From: Candidatus Zhuqueibacterota bacterium
GTDB taxonomy: Bacteria > Zhuqueibacterota > Zhuqueibacteria > Thermofontimicrobiales > Thiofontviventaceae
Length of the DNA stretch: 41,864 nt
Assembly: GCA_016931935.1 (NCBI GenBank)
Contig: JAFGDW010000227.1
Location: forward strand, 1 to 41,864
Direction of reading: 5' to 3'
Position 1 is the first letter of the stretch. Every line of letters starts with the position of its first letter. Under the pieces are notes generated by a model that did no database searches, was not told the origin of the DNA, and saw only the letters and a program-made list of their open reading frames with translations. Shown here in pieces: positions 34,325-41,864 of the stretch. Both the position numbers and the translations under genes were made by a program.

Positions 34325-34348
34325 TCTGATTATCCGAATAGAACACCT

Positions 34349-34379
34349 AAAACCCCACTTCAATATCGGTGGGGTTTTT
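34349..34379. terminator. Bidirectional rho-independent terminator
   Basis: A perfect 10-bp stem, AAAACCCCAC (34349-34358) with GTGGGGTTTT (34369-34378) and a 10-nt loop, has T or A runs on both sides. It ends the coiled-coil gene and would also stop minus-strand transcription. Confidence 0.9.
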
Positions 34380-34380
34380 G

Positions 34381-34695
34381 TTATAATTCAAGGGCGTCTT
34401 TTTCGAAGATATACTGCACACGGTTATCAATTGAACTTTTTTTATCAAAATTTTTCGTTGCCTGTCCAGTTACCTTAATATAATTACATAAAGGTAAACA
34501 GACTGTGGCCTGAGCCTGTCCCAGCGAAGCGGGGCAACACAAACGTACCGTAATGTTGTCCCGCTTCAATTCAGCGGGATCAGCCAACGATGAGACCAGG
34601 AAAATAAAAAGGTTCAAATGATACCCATTCAAAGTATAAACCGGGTTAATCATTACTCTAAACCGAATTTTTGAAATATCGTCAAGTAGCCGCAA
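34381..34695 (-). pseudogene. Possible remnant of a minus-strand gene
   Basis: A frame of about 104 codons ends right at the bidirectional terminator, as a convergent gene would. The last 35 residues (TGQATKNFDKKSSIDNRVQY, then IFEKDALEL) look protein-like, but the middle is odd (CCPASLGQAQATVC). That middle lies over a GC-rich repeat-like patch with a CCCGCT/AGCGGG hairpin at about 34560-34579. The frame has no convincing start and collides with the CapA promoter region. It may be a C-terminal fragment disrupted by a repeat, or chance. Confidence 0.2.
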
Positions 34696-34778
34696 ACCGG
34701 TATGGATTTGTAATGCGCTGTTTTTGCTTTTTATGCCAACCCTTACAAATCAAGTATCATTTAATCAACAATCATGTT

Positions 34779-35957
34779 ATGGTAAAAAAAATGACAGGAC
34801 GTATCGGAACTATTGGCGTTTTTTTCATCGTATTCAATATTATAATTGGATGTAGTCACCATCCACCGATGGAACAGTCCGTCCTTCCGGGACCCGTTTT
34901 CAAGACACGATTGAAGCCAGCCAGCCATACCCGCCTGCCGTTGCTGCGCCCCGGACAATCCCCGACCACATCAATTGTGGCTGTCGGAGATATTATGGTC
35001 GGTTCGCATGTTACGCAATATCTGGACAAATACGGAGTGGGCTATCCGTTCGATAGCACGCGTCATATTCTTAAAAGCGGTGATGTCACCTTTGGCAACC
35101 TTGAAGCGCCATTTTCCAAAACCGGAACACCGTTCGATAAAAAATTTACGTTCAAAATCGATCCCAAATATGCACGCGGATTGCCCGCCGCCGGTTTTGA
35201 TGTCGTCACGCTGGCGAACAACCACTCAATGGATTTTGGAGAAGAGGCACTTATTAATACCATGCTTACACTGGATACTTTGGGAATCGCTCACTGTGGA
35301 GCCAGTGCGTCTTATCCCGATGCCTGCAAACCGGCTATCGTTAAACGCGATGGCATAACGATTGCGTTTCTCGGGTATACAATGACCTTCCCCGAAGAAT
35401 TCTGGGCACGTGACGATACAGCAGGGACATGTTATCCGTATGAAACCGACATGATCGCCACAATTCAGAAATGTGAAAATATCGCTGATTATACGGTTGT
35501 AACCTTTCATTGGGGTCGTGAATTGCATACATTGCCCACGGATTATCAAATTGTGTTTGCACACACTGCGATCGATGCCGGCGCCGATTTGATTCTGGGA
35601 CATCATCCCCATATACTGCAGGGACTGGAGGTGTATAAAAACCGATTAATCATTTACAGCCTGGGGAATTTCGCGTTCGGTTCGTATAGCAACAAAGCCA
35701 AAGAAAGCATTATTTTGAAAACCTGGATGACCGACGCTGGCCTGTTGTATGCCAAAGTCTTCCCGATTTCGGTGCACAATGCCGAAGTTAATTTTCAGCC
35801 AAAACGAGTAAATGCCGAACGTGCCGCCGCGGTTATTGATCACCTCAACGATATTTCCACAGGATTGAACAAAAACGCATCAATAATTAATGACGATGGG
35901 ATTATTTGGGGGGAATGGAAAATGCCGGACAGTTCACTTGTAACCATTCAGGAATGA
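34779..35957 (+). CDS. CapA-family (PGA_cap) lipoprotein, metallophosphatase fold
   Basis: The product of about 392 residues has a lipoprotein signal (lipobox IIGC) followed by a PgsA/CapA domain (PF09587): VAVGDIMVGSHV, FGNLEAPFSK, VVTLANNHSMDFG, VTFHWGRE, ILGHHPHILQGLE and YSLGNFAFG. These conserve the metal-binding residues of the calcineurin-like fold. CapA is linked to poly-gamma-glutamate capsules, but most such homologues are not proven capsule enzymes. ATGs at 34779 and 34791 are both possible; an in-frame ATG at 34671 adds an unlikely non-signal leader. The next gene follows after 9 nt. Confidence 0.82.
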   Translation: MVKKMTGRIGTIGVFFIVFNIIIGCSHHPPMEQSVLPGPVFKTRLKPASHTRLPLLRPGQSPTTSIVAVGDIMVGSHVTQYLDKYGVGYPFDSTRHILKSGDVTFGNLEAPFSKTGTPFDKKFTFKIDPKYARGLPAAGFDVVTLANNHSMDFGEEALINTMLTLDTLGIAHCGASASYPDACKPAIVKRDGITIAFLGYTMTFPEEFWARDDTAGTCYPYETDMIATIQKCENIADYTVVTFHWGRELHTLPTDYQIVFAHTAIDAGADLILGHHPHILQGLEVYKNRLIIYSLGNFAFGSYSNKAKESIILKTWMTDAGLLYAKVFPISVHNAEVNFQPKRVNAERAAAVIDHLNDISTGLNKNASIINDDGIIWGEWKMPDSSLVTIQE

Positions 35958-35966
35958 GGACTTTGC

Positions 35967-37358
35967 ATGGAAATTCAGGATCGGTCACCATTGCCGGAAA
36001 AAGTTATTTTTCAACTTTGGGAAGATCGCTACTTTGATTCCAAACATCTCCTTACAAAAACCGGGCATCCGGTTCAAATTATATCTACCGGTCAGTGTAA
36101 CTCCGATGCCGGACCGGATTTTAAAAATATCACTATTCGCGTAAACGATGTGCTGCTGCAGGGCGATTTGGAAATTCACCGTCAGGATAGTGACTGGTAC
36201 CAACACGCGCATCACCACGATTCCGCCTACAACAATGTCATCATGCATTTGGTGATTGGCGCTCCCACTTTGACCGAGCCCATTTTACGACTGAATCAAA
36301 CACCGGTACCTGTCGAAGTATACATCGATATTCCCGATAGCGAATTGCAAGAACTGCTACATGAAAACAGTTTGCAACAGACACCCACAGAAACCTGGTG
36401 CACGTTGCAGGAACACTCGATTGATGATCGCTTGAAAATAATTGAATTTGCCGGTCAGATTCGAATTCAACAAAAAGCAGAACGATTTCTCGAAGGACGT
36501 GAACACGCCTCATGGAATCAACTGCTTTATATTGGTATTATGGATGCGTTGGGCTATTCCAAAAACCAAACTGCGTTTCGTAAACTTGCCAACCTGCTCC
36601 CGTTTGAGGCGATTTCACGATATGTGCATGAATCGCCAAACGAATCACTCCTGCTGTTGCAGGCATTATTTTTCGGCATTGCCGGTTTGCTGCCAAGCCA
36701 GGATCCGCGGCTATTTATTCAGGATAGTGCGGACACGCAGTATATAGATCGCCTCGAACAAGCATGGATCGATATAAAACGTCTGCACGGTGTTACGCCG
36801 ATGCGTAAAGAGGAGTGGCAATTCTTCCGGTTGCGGCCAACAAACTTCCCATCGCGTCGTCTGGTCGGAGCAAGTCTGTTGCTTATGAAATTTGTTGAAC
36901 ATGGCATTCTGGAAACGTTATTGACAGTTGCTGGTGATCCTTCTAAAAAGCCACGCGATAGCATAAAAGCTTGTGAGCAATTGTTCATCTGCCAGATCAA
37001 TGGCTACTGGGCGGAACATTATCAACTCGACGGCAGTAAACTTACTTCTCCGCAGCCGACGCTTATCGGTGCTTCACGGGCCCGGGATATTGTAGTAAAT
37101 GTTGTTCTGCCAGGATTGATGGCGTACGCGCAAGAAGTGAAGAATAGCGCGATGCGTGCACAATTACAACGAATTTATTTTCAATATCCTAAATTAAGTT
37201 CGTATAGCGTGATTGAACAAATGATCCGGCAGTGCCTTTCCGGAGAATCCAAACTCATCAATTCCGCCCAACGGCAACAAGGATTGCTCCATTTGTATTA
37301 TGTGTACTGCCGCCGGTTTGAGTGTGATCGCTGTATTGAGTTCGTCGCTAAAATTTGA
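35967..37358 (+). CDS. DUF2851 family protein
   Basis: The 463-residue soluble protein begins with the DUF2851 signature: LPEKVIFQLWEDRYFDS, STGQCNSDAGPDFKNITI, LQGDLEIHRQDSDWYQHAH and HLVIGAP. A helical region follows (MDALGYSKNQTAF; FFGIAGLLP). The Asp, Glu, His and Trp cluster in the N-terminal part suggests a nuclease-like fold, but function is unproven. GAGGA 6 nt before the ATG fits. It is co-directional with the CapA gene. DUF2851 is common in Bacteroidetes and relatives, which supports the taxonomic guess. Confidence 0.85.
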   Translation: MEIQDRSPLPEKVIFQLWEDRYFDSKHLLTKTGHPVQIISTGQCNSDAGPDFKNITIRVNDVLLQGDLEIHRQDSDWYQHAHHHDSAYNNVIMHLVIGAPTLTEPILRLNQTPVPVEVYIDIPDSELQELLHENSLQQTPTETWCTLQEHSIDDRLKIIEFAGQIRIQQKAERFLEGREHASWNQLLYIGIMDALGYSKNQTAFRKLANLLPFEAISRYVHESPNESLLLLQALFFGIAGLLPSQDPRLFIQDSADTQYIDRLEQAWIDIKRLHGVTPMRKEEWQFFRLRPTNFPSRRLVGASLLLMKFVEHGILETLLTVAGDPSKKPRDSIKACEQLFICQINGYWAEHYQLDGSKLTSPQPTLIGASRARDIVVNVVLPGLMAYAQEVKNSAMRAQLQRIYFQYPKLSSYSVIEQMIRQCLSGESKLINSAQRQQGLLHLYYVYCRRFECDRCIEFVAKI

Positions 37359-37666
37359 GTATTATGTTTAAATACTGAACACTGTCATAAATAGGACATT
37401 TAAATAATCCAATCAATGATCATAATATTGGTTGCTTTTGGCCTTTGGCTATTCGCTAATGGCTAATAGCATGTTAAGGATAGGCATTGAATGAGCCGCT
37501 CAATAAATATGTTTGAAATATGACCGTTTGAAGCATAACTACCTCGACCACGTATAGCAACATCTGATAGTATTACAAACTACTTGCGGAAAATGAAATT
37601 ATCTTTCGATTGCAAATAATTATCCCACGATTCTGATCGCTTCATTTTATAATAAGGAGTTGGAAA
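37359..37666. other. Intergenic region with inverted repeat
   Basis: A 308-nt gap; it contains the inverted-repeat element at 37424-37471 and AAGGAG for the downstream gene near 37651-37658. No gene is apparent. Confidence 0.5.
37424..37471. repeat. Inverted-repeat element related to the 27.8-kb palindrome
   Basis: Contains TGGCCTTTGGCTATTCGC and the small stem GCTATT/AATAGC. Its reverse complement shares AGCCAAAGGCCA with the element at 27793-27861. It probably belongs to the same short intergenic family. Confidence 0.45.
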
Positions 37667-38512
37667 ATGAAAAGCACTCTTTTCTGGATATTAGCATTTT
37701 TTATTACGATTACAGCCGCCATTTATCAGCGCATGACAGGTCCGACATATCCTGTTCGAGGCACAGTCCAGCTTGCCGATTCTCAGATTAAATTCAGACT
37801 TAAACGCTCACATGGGGGAGAAACAGATCATCGAATCAGTATTATGGTTGCCGACACAGCGATTAGTGGCGAGGTAAAATACAAACGCTACAAAACCGAT
37901 GATGACTGGACAACTATTCCCATGCAACGTGAAGATAATGTGCTGGTTGCTGATTTACCGGGGCAACCGGCCGCGGGTAAACTTCAATATCTTGTATATC
38001 TTTCACATAACGATAGCACAATTTCACTTACCGGCGATAATCTGGTTGTTATTCGTTTTAAAGGTGTTGTTCCGTTATTCGTGCTAATTCCCCATATTTT
38101 TTTCATGTTTGGCGCCATGTTAGTCTCAACACGGGCGGCAATTGAAGCGCTGCGCCCCAGCAAAAATCCACGCAAAATGGTCTTATGGACAGTCGGCTTA
38201 CTAATTATCGGCGGAATGATCCTGGGGCCTGCAGTACAGCATTTTGCATTTGACGCCTGGTGGACCGGCTTCCCCTTTGGTACGGATCTGACTGATAACA
38301 AAACCCTGATCGCATTAATCGGCTGGATTGTTGCTCTGATCGCCGGGCGGGGCGGGAAACCGGCACGAGGCTGGGTTATTGCCGCTTCGGTTATTTTGAT
38401 GGCTGTTTATCTTATCCCTCACAGTATGTTCGGCTCCGAACTGGATTATACAAAAATGGACTCACAGCATCAAACATTTATGGCGCCGGATTCGACAAAC
38501 CTGGTAAAATAA
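37667..38512 (+). CDS. Unknown membrane protein
   Basis: The 281-residue protein has an N-terminal helix (about 4-22), a periplasmic beta-rich part (TYPVRGTVQLADSQIKFRLK, VKYKRYKTDDDW), then four helices in the C-terminal half (about 135-155, 173-195, 212-230, 238-255). The extracytoplasmic part resembles an Ig-like fold. AAGGAG upstream makes the ATG secure. The next gene starts 2 nt after its stop, so it heads a four-gene operon ending in queF. No named family is recognised; an envelope role is inferred only from topology. Confidence 0.75.
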   Translation: MKSTLFWILAFFITITAAIYQRMTGPTYPVRGTVQLADSQIKFRLKRSHGGETDHRISIMVADTAISGEVKYKRYKTDDDWTTIPMQREDNVLVADLPGQPAAGKLQYLVYLSHNDSTISLTGDNLVVIRFKGVVPLFVLIPHIFFMFGAMLVSTRAAIEALRPSKNPRKMVLWTVGLLIIGGMILGPAVQHFAFDAWWTGFPFGTDLTDNKTLIALIGWIVALIAGRGGKPARGWVIAASVILMAVYLIPHSMFGSELDYTKMDSQHQTFMAPDSTNLVK

Positions 38513-38514
38513 CG

Positions 38515-38937
38515 TTGGATTCAAACATCTTATTTGATAAAACGATTCAACCGGACGATGACCTTCTTCGAAAAATCTATGGAGATTCATGGATTCATTG
38601 GTGTGAAATTATCAATCATCTTGAGAAAGAAGTTGGTAATATTCATACGGAATGGAAATACTATTATCAAAAATCCGGCTGGTTGCTGCAGGTACTTCGT
38701 AAAAATAAAACTGTGTTTTGGTTGCGGCCACATATTGGGTATTTTAGCATTTCATTCTGGTTTGGCGATAAAGGAGTCGCGATTGTAGAAAAAAGTGATT
38801 TTCCCTGGCAACTAAAAAATGAATTAATCACAGCTAAAAAATATATGATCGGACGCTGCATCACAATACATATGGATCGACTGGACGATGTTATAAATAT
38901 AAAAAAATTAATTCACCTTAAATTGGATAAGGCCTGA
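38515..38937 (+). CDS. DUF3788 family protein
   Basis: The 140-residue cytosolic protein matches the DUF3788 pattern: EWKYYYQKSGWLLQVLRKNK, FWLRPHIGYFSISFWFGDK, and the tail GRCITIHMDRLDDVINIKKL. The start is a TTG 2 nt after the previous stop with no clear ribosome site, implying translational coupling. Function unknown; often regarded as a small-molecule-binding fold. Confidence 0.75.
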   Translation: MDSNILFDKTIQPDDDLLRKIYGDSWIHWCEIINHLEKEVGNIHTEWKYYYQKSGWLLQVLRKNKTVFWLRPHIGYFSISFWFGDKGVAIVEKSDFPWQLKNELITAKKYMIGRCITIHMDRLDDVINIKKLIHLKLDKA

Positions 38938-38938
38938 T

Positions 38939-39433
38939 ATGGGCGACATGATTGAATTTAAATGCAATAATGTTCTCTTCAAATACCGTATTGTTGGCAT
39001 CGCCTTGCATAACGATCGCGTTCTGCTGCAAAAATCCAAACTGGATACCCATTGGGCCTTGCCCGGCGGCCGTGCGGAAATGTTCGAAGACTCAATTGCC
39101 ACGCTCAAACGGGAAATGCTGGAAGAGTTAAAAGTGGAAGTAAGTGTGGGCCGGTTGATTTGGATTGTGGAAAATTTCTATGAATATACCGGTCAACTGG
39201 TGCATGAGGTGGCGCTTTACTATCTGATACATTTCCCGCCGGAATCAGCATTGTATCAACTGGACACGCCGCTAATCACTCAGGATAATGGATATGAACT
39301 AACGTTTCAATGGCACCCGATAGGTACGATCGAACAATTATACCTGCTGCCAGAGTTTCTACAACGCTCGTTAAAATCCATTCCCATGGGTACCGAGCAT
39401 GTGGTGGTGTCCGATTTTCAGGAGAAAAATTAA
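38939..39433 (+). CDS. NUDIX hydrolase
   Basis: The 164-residue enzyme has a Nudix box at residues 44-66: G44-x5-E50-x7-R58-E59-x2-E62-E63. The metal-binding Glu residues are present. The usual Gly after EE-x is Lys65, a tolerated variation. Nudix proteins hydrolyse nucleoside diphosphate derivatives; the substrate is not determinable. It starts 1 nt after the stop of the DUF3788 gene and is followed by queF after 1 nt. Confidence 0.88.
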   Translation: MGDMIEFKCNNVLFKYRIVGIALHNDRVLLQKSKLDTHWALPGGRAEMFEDSIATLKREMLEELKVEVSVGRLIWIVENFYEYTGQLVHEVALYYLIHFPPESALYQLDTPLITQDNGYELTFQWHPIGTIEQLYLLPEFLQRSLKSIPMGTEHVVVSDFQEKN

Positions 39434-39434
39434 C

Positions 39435-39854
39435 ATGGCCGATGATACTTCCAAATATAAAGGCCTCACCCTGTTGGGCAACAGTGAACGCCACTACCCA
39501 AATTCACCGGATGAGGCAAAACTGGAAGCCTTCGATAACGCGTATTCTAACCGGGATTACTGGATTACGTTTGAATGCCCGGAATTCACGGCTTTGTGCC
39601 CAATTACCGGGCAACCGGATTTTGGAACAATTACTATCCGTTACATTCCCGACAAACGTTGTATAGAAAGTAAGTCGCTCAAAATCTACCTGTTTTCCTA
39701 TCGTAATCACGGCACTTTTCATGAGGAGGTTGTCAATCGCATTTTAGATGATGTGGTAGCAACATGTCAACCACGCCGGGCGATTGTATATGGAGATTTT
39801 AAAGCGCGGGGCGGAATTAGTATTAAAGTTGAAGCAGAATATGTGAAGGATTAG
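39435..39854 (+). CDS. queF: NADPH-dependent preQ0 reductase
   Basis: The 139-residue type I QueF reduces 7-cyano-7-deazaguanine to preQ1 in queuosine biosynthesis. Catalytic Cys55 is in TALCPITGQPDFG with Asp62; the NADPH motif is ESKSLKIYLFSYRNHG (78-93), with the conserved HEE after it (96-98). The ATG at 39435 comes 1 nt after the NUDIX stop with AGGAG upstream; an in-frame codon at 39399 would overlap that gene. No other queuosine gene is in the window. Confidence 0.94.
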   Translation: MADDTSKYKGLTLLGNSERHYPNSPDEAKLEAFDNAYSNRDYWITFECPEFTALCPITGQPDFGTITIRYIPDKRCIESKSLKIYLFSYRNHGTFHEEVVNRILDDVVATCQPRRAIVYGDFKARGGISIKVEAEYVKD

Positions 39855-39890
39855 CGCTTTGCATTTTTATACAGGTTCACGATTATTCAC

Positions 39891-39919
39891 AAACCAGGTT
39901 TCTCAGAGAAACCTGGTTT
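39891..39919. terminator. Perfect 14-bp palindrome, terminator-like
   Basis: AAACCAGGTTTCTC and its exact complement flank a single central base. It lies 37 nt after the queF stop. There is no pure T-tract after it, so it may act as a terminator or be a dispersed palindromic element. Confidence 0.55.
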
Positions 39920-40058
39920 ATAATCTGATAAAAATTTAGAAAATGGCTTACCAAAATATATCTCGCCCAGGTCCCCGTAACATAAATGTAACTTAATCGT
40001 CATCCGAATTTTATCTCATGATTGTATTATACCTCCAAATAAAACAAGTGGAGGGAAT

Positions 40059-40322
40059 ATGGCCTATCTATATTTAAATGACGGTGGCCCGGAAGCGGAT
40101 GAGTACGAAAGCAATTACCTGTATTTCGATGGAGCAGATGCACAGACAGTAGAACGCTTACAAAATATATTGTGCTGCAATGATACCAATAATCCGGACG
40201 TTCGCTCACAGTTGCTACAGATTTGCGATGCCAGTTTGAACAAAACAGCCGTCCGAACGCTCACACGCCCCAAAATCAACTGGGTAAAAAATGTATCGAA
40301 AATGTTGAACATGTTTCTGTAA
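40059..40322 (+). CDS. Small protein of unknown function
   Basis: The 87-residue soluble protein (MAYLYLNDGGPEADEYESNY; FDGADAQTVERLQNILC; two Cys, CC; a basic C-terminal part TRPKINWVKNVSKMLNMF) has GGAGGG a few nt upstream of its ATG. The ribosome site and ordinary composition make it a likely real gene. I recognise no family. It has a negatively charged N-terminal half and a positively charged C-terminal half. Confidence 0.6.
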   Translation: MAYLYLNDGGPEADEYESNYLYFDGADAQTVERLQNILCCNDTNNPDVRSQLLQICDASLNKTAVRTLTRPKINWVKNVSKMLNMFL

Positions 40323-40360
40323 ACGATTCAAATAATATGTTATCACCAATTTTCGAAACA

Positions 40361-40915
40361 TCAGAATAAATACCCTGCCTGAATACATACGCCATCAAAC
40401 CGGACTTTGCTATCAGTGTACTTAATCTGCGTCCATGTTGAACGATAAAGCGCTTTTACCAGATAATGATCACGTACACAAAGTTTTAATCCCGCGCCTA
40501 CATTAGTTGAAAAATCATTTTCATTTAATCCATCTACTGTCACATACGAATCAACAAAATTGACTGATCCGATGCCTGCTGTCAACAGGGGGGCAATTGG
40601 ACCGCTTAGAATCGCATAATCAATATTTGCATCAAAGAAAAATAGTTTAACATCCAACACAACATCATCGATTTGTACGTCTGTTGAGCCGAACAGGAAA
40701 TCGATATTCATATTGACATTTCCCATATTGAAGCCCGCGCCGAAACCACCGCTGGTATTATCCGCAACATTAACGAGCATGTCGCCACTGGTGGTGTTAT
40801 CACCGTTCATTTGTTGGACAATACCATAAGCTTCAAGAAACTGAGCGTGTGCTAGGGGTGTTACAAGGAAGAAAGAAAGAAGAGTGGATAATAAAAGCAG
40901 CGTGGTTTTATTCAC
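40361..40915 (-). CDS. Small outer-membrane beta-barrel protein
   Basis: The 184-residue protein has a signal peptide (cleavage after LAHA, about residue 24), then alternating hydrophobic strands (GGFGAGFNMGNVNMNIDF; VKLFFFDANIDYAI; APLLTAGIGSVNF; FSTNVGAGLKL; VCIQAGYLF) and a terminal Phe, as in eight-stranded OmpA/OmpX/OmpW-like barrels. Translation starts at a GTG with AGGAG 6 nt upstream. Function is unknown; probably a minor porin-like or adhesion protein. Confidence 0.8.
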   Translation of the reverse strand: MNKTTLLLLSTLLSFFLVTPLAHAQFLEAYGIVQQMNGDNTTSGDMLVNVADNTSGGFGAGFNMGNVNMNIDFLFGSTDVQIDDVVLDVKLFFFDANIDYAILSGPIAPLLTAGIGSVNFVDSYVTVDGLNENDFSTNVGAGLKLCVRDHYLVKALYRSTWTQIKYTDSKVRFDGVCIQAGYLF

Positions 40916-41053
40916 TTAGCACTCCTGTTAAAATTAATAATTAATTCTTCACTTCTCACACAATGTGTAAATAAAAATCTGCTGTTCCATTTTTTGTCAT
41001 CAGCTTGAACTCCGCAGTAAATAGTGTAATAATGACGACGAATAAATGCCTAA

Positions 41054-41088
41054 CAAAAAGCAGTCTGATCACTCAAATCATATCAGAC
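41054..41088 (-). terminator. Putative terminator after membrane protein
   Basis: On the minus strand GTCTGAT (41088-41082) pairs with ATCAGAC (41069-41063), followed by CTTTTTG. It sits 5 nt past the stop of the 41093-41545 gene. Confidence 0.55.
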
Positions 41089-41092
41089 ATTA

Positions 41093-41545
41093 TCAAAATC
41101 CGATCATTGTCTCCGGTGGCCAATTTACCACATGCAAACAAATTAATATCGCGACGTTCATGACAATATCACCAATTTTGTGAGGAAAGAAAAACAATAA
41201 TGCTTTCCAAAACAGTGCCAATGCAACCAGCGAAATAACCGATGAGGTCACCGCCAACGCACGCCACCATTCATGTGGAAGCAATAAATTGACAAGGCTT
41301 AGTACTGTGGCAATAAAACCGATAAAAGCAGCAAAATAAATTGCACCACACACAATTCGCGCAGTTTTCTCTCCCATCCATCGGGATAATAACCAGGAGT
41401 GGCTCGACCATGCTTTTAACCAAGCCGGACCATACTGATTCTCCTTGCGAAATGTCCATAACGCCGGGATAACTCCCATCAATTGCCCAAACGCATGAAA
41501 GAGTAACAAAGCAGTGATAATAACACGCAACATAAACGGTGACAT
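41093..41545 (-). CDS. Small four-helix membrane protein, unknown
   Basis: The 151-residue protein begins MSPFMLRVIITALLLFHAFG and has about four membrane helices (about 4-24, 62-84, 94-110 and 120-140). An amphipathic stretch WLKAWSSHSWLLSRWMGE lies between the first two. It has no recognised domain. The ATG at 41545 has GGAG 8 nt upstream and is preferred over a 20-codon longer reading. It is followed by a terminator and appears to be transcribed alone. Confidence 0.65.
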   Translation of the reverse strand: MSPFMLRVIITALLLFHAFGQLMGVIPALWTFRKENQYGPAWLKAWSSHSWLLSRWMGEKTARIVCGAIYFAAFIGFIATVLSLVNLLLPHEWWRALAVTSSVISLVALALFWKALLFFFPHKIGDIVMNVAILICLHVVNWPPETMIGF

Positions 41546-41864
41546 TTGGTTTTCTCCAAAAATTGTGGATCGGTAATCTAATCGATAAACGTAACGTGCT
41601 TCCAATTGGTAGATTTGATTGAGTTAATTAGAGATAAATACTATTTGTATCCATTCAATAAAAGAGGGTAGTTTCAATTTTTACGTATGCTTTCACACTT
41701 CGACGGAGTATAGCCTGAGCTTGACGAAGGGCTCAATGTGAAGTGGCAGCATAACTTCATGCTGAGTCCCGACGTGTCGCATATGCGTCAAGCTAATTTA
41801 GATTTTAGTATTGATAAGTATTTTCTTGTTACATTTGACTAATATAGGTTACAAATCAAACAAA
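41546..41864. other. Terminal intergenic region with REP copy C
   Basis: Non-coding sequence upstream of the small membrane protein. It contains the REP-like copy at 41688-41774. The window ends before any next gene. Confidence 0.5.
41688..41774 (-). repeat. REP-like dispersed hairpin element (copy C)
   Basis: In reverse orientation it shares CTTCACATTGAGCCC, TTCGTCAAGCTCAGG, CTATACTCCGTCGAAG and TGTGAAAG blocks with copies A and B. Stems are TGAGC/GCTCA and TTCACA/TGTGAA. It lies in a non-coding gap. Confidence 0.65.

Noticed and set aside
1099..41774. Repeats considered as a CRISPR array
   Set aside because: The copies are single, far apart, in both orientations and form hairpins; there are no regular spacers and no cas genes.

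Overview
The window looks like a chromosomal segment of a Gram-negative bacterium of the FCB superphylum. The evidence is two secreted LamG proteins ending in a type IX-style sorting domain (YPNPFNP motif), lipoproteins with clear lipoboxes, a small outer-membrane barrel, an AsmA-like periplasmic protein, and families common in that group (DUF2851, DUF3788, eukaryote-type UDP-sugar pyrophosphorylase). Relatives such as Calditrichota, KSB1, Marinimicrobia or Ignavibacteria seem more likely than true Bacteroidetes, because many genes carry strong AGGAG ribosome sites; this placement is inference. Base composition is moderately AT-rich throughout. I see no rRNA, tRNA, CRISPR array, transposase or phage gene.

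Layout. 1-3.4 kb: LiaF-like membrane protein, HD-domain hydrolase, NhaC antiporter. 3.5-9.7 kb: a tight operon of UDP-sugar pyrophosphorylase, MscS channel, 1118-residue AsmA-like protein and an unknown 185-residue protein. 9.8-12.25 kb (minus): a nucleotidyltransferase/hexapeptide/phosphomannomutase-like fusion whose mutase active-site loops are degenerate. 12.9-15.6 kb (minus): an OmpR-type regulator with altered receiver residues and a sensor kinase, separated by about 0.8 kb of AT-rich non-coding DNA with palindromes.

15.7-22.9 kb is the most interesting block, a glycan assembly locus. The plus strand encodes a glycosyltransferase, a D-glucuronyl C5-epimerase-like protein, a PAPS-type sulfotransferase and a Wzx-like flippase. 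Facing it are a UDP-GlcNAc 2-epimerase and a second GT4 glycosyltransferase. Epimerase plus sulfotransferase plus flippase suggests an exported, sulfated, uronate-containing glycan, a bacterial analogue of glycosaminoglycan modification.

23.3-26.7 kb: two LamG surface proteins related by duplication. 27-33.7 kb: SDR oxidoreductase, then an operon of class III sirtuin, TPR lipoprotein, PyrK, PyrD and CdsA. 33.9-39.9 kb: small coiled-coil protein, CapA-family lipoprotein, DUF2851 protein, then an operon of membrane protein, DUF3788, NUDIX and QueF. 40-41.6 kb: small unknown protein, outer-membrane barrel and a four-helix membrane protein.

Intergenic DNA carries several small dispersed or palindromic elements. 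One REP-like hairpin family has three good copies and a fragment, and its stem shows one covarying base pair. Five hairpins look like factor-independent terminators or similar structures.
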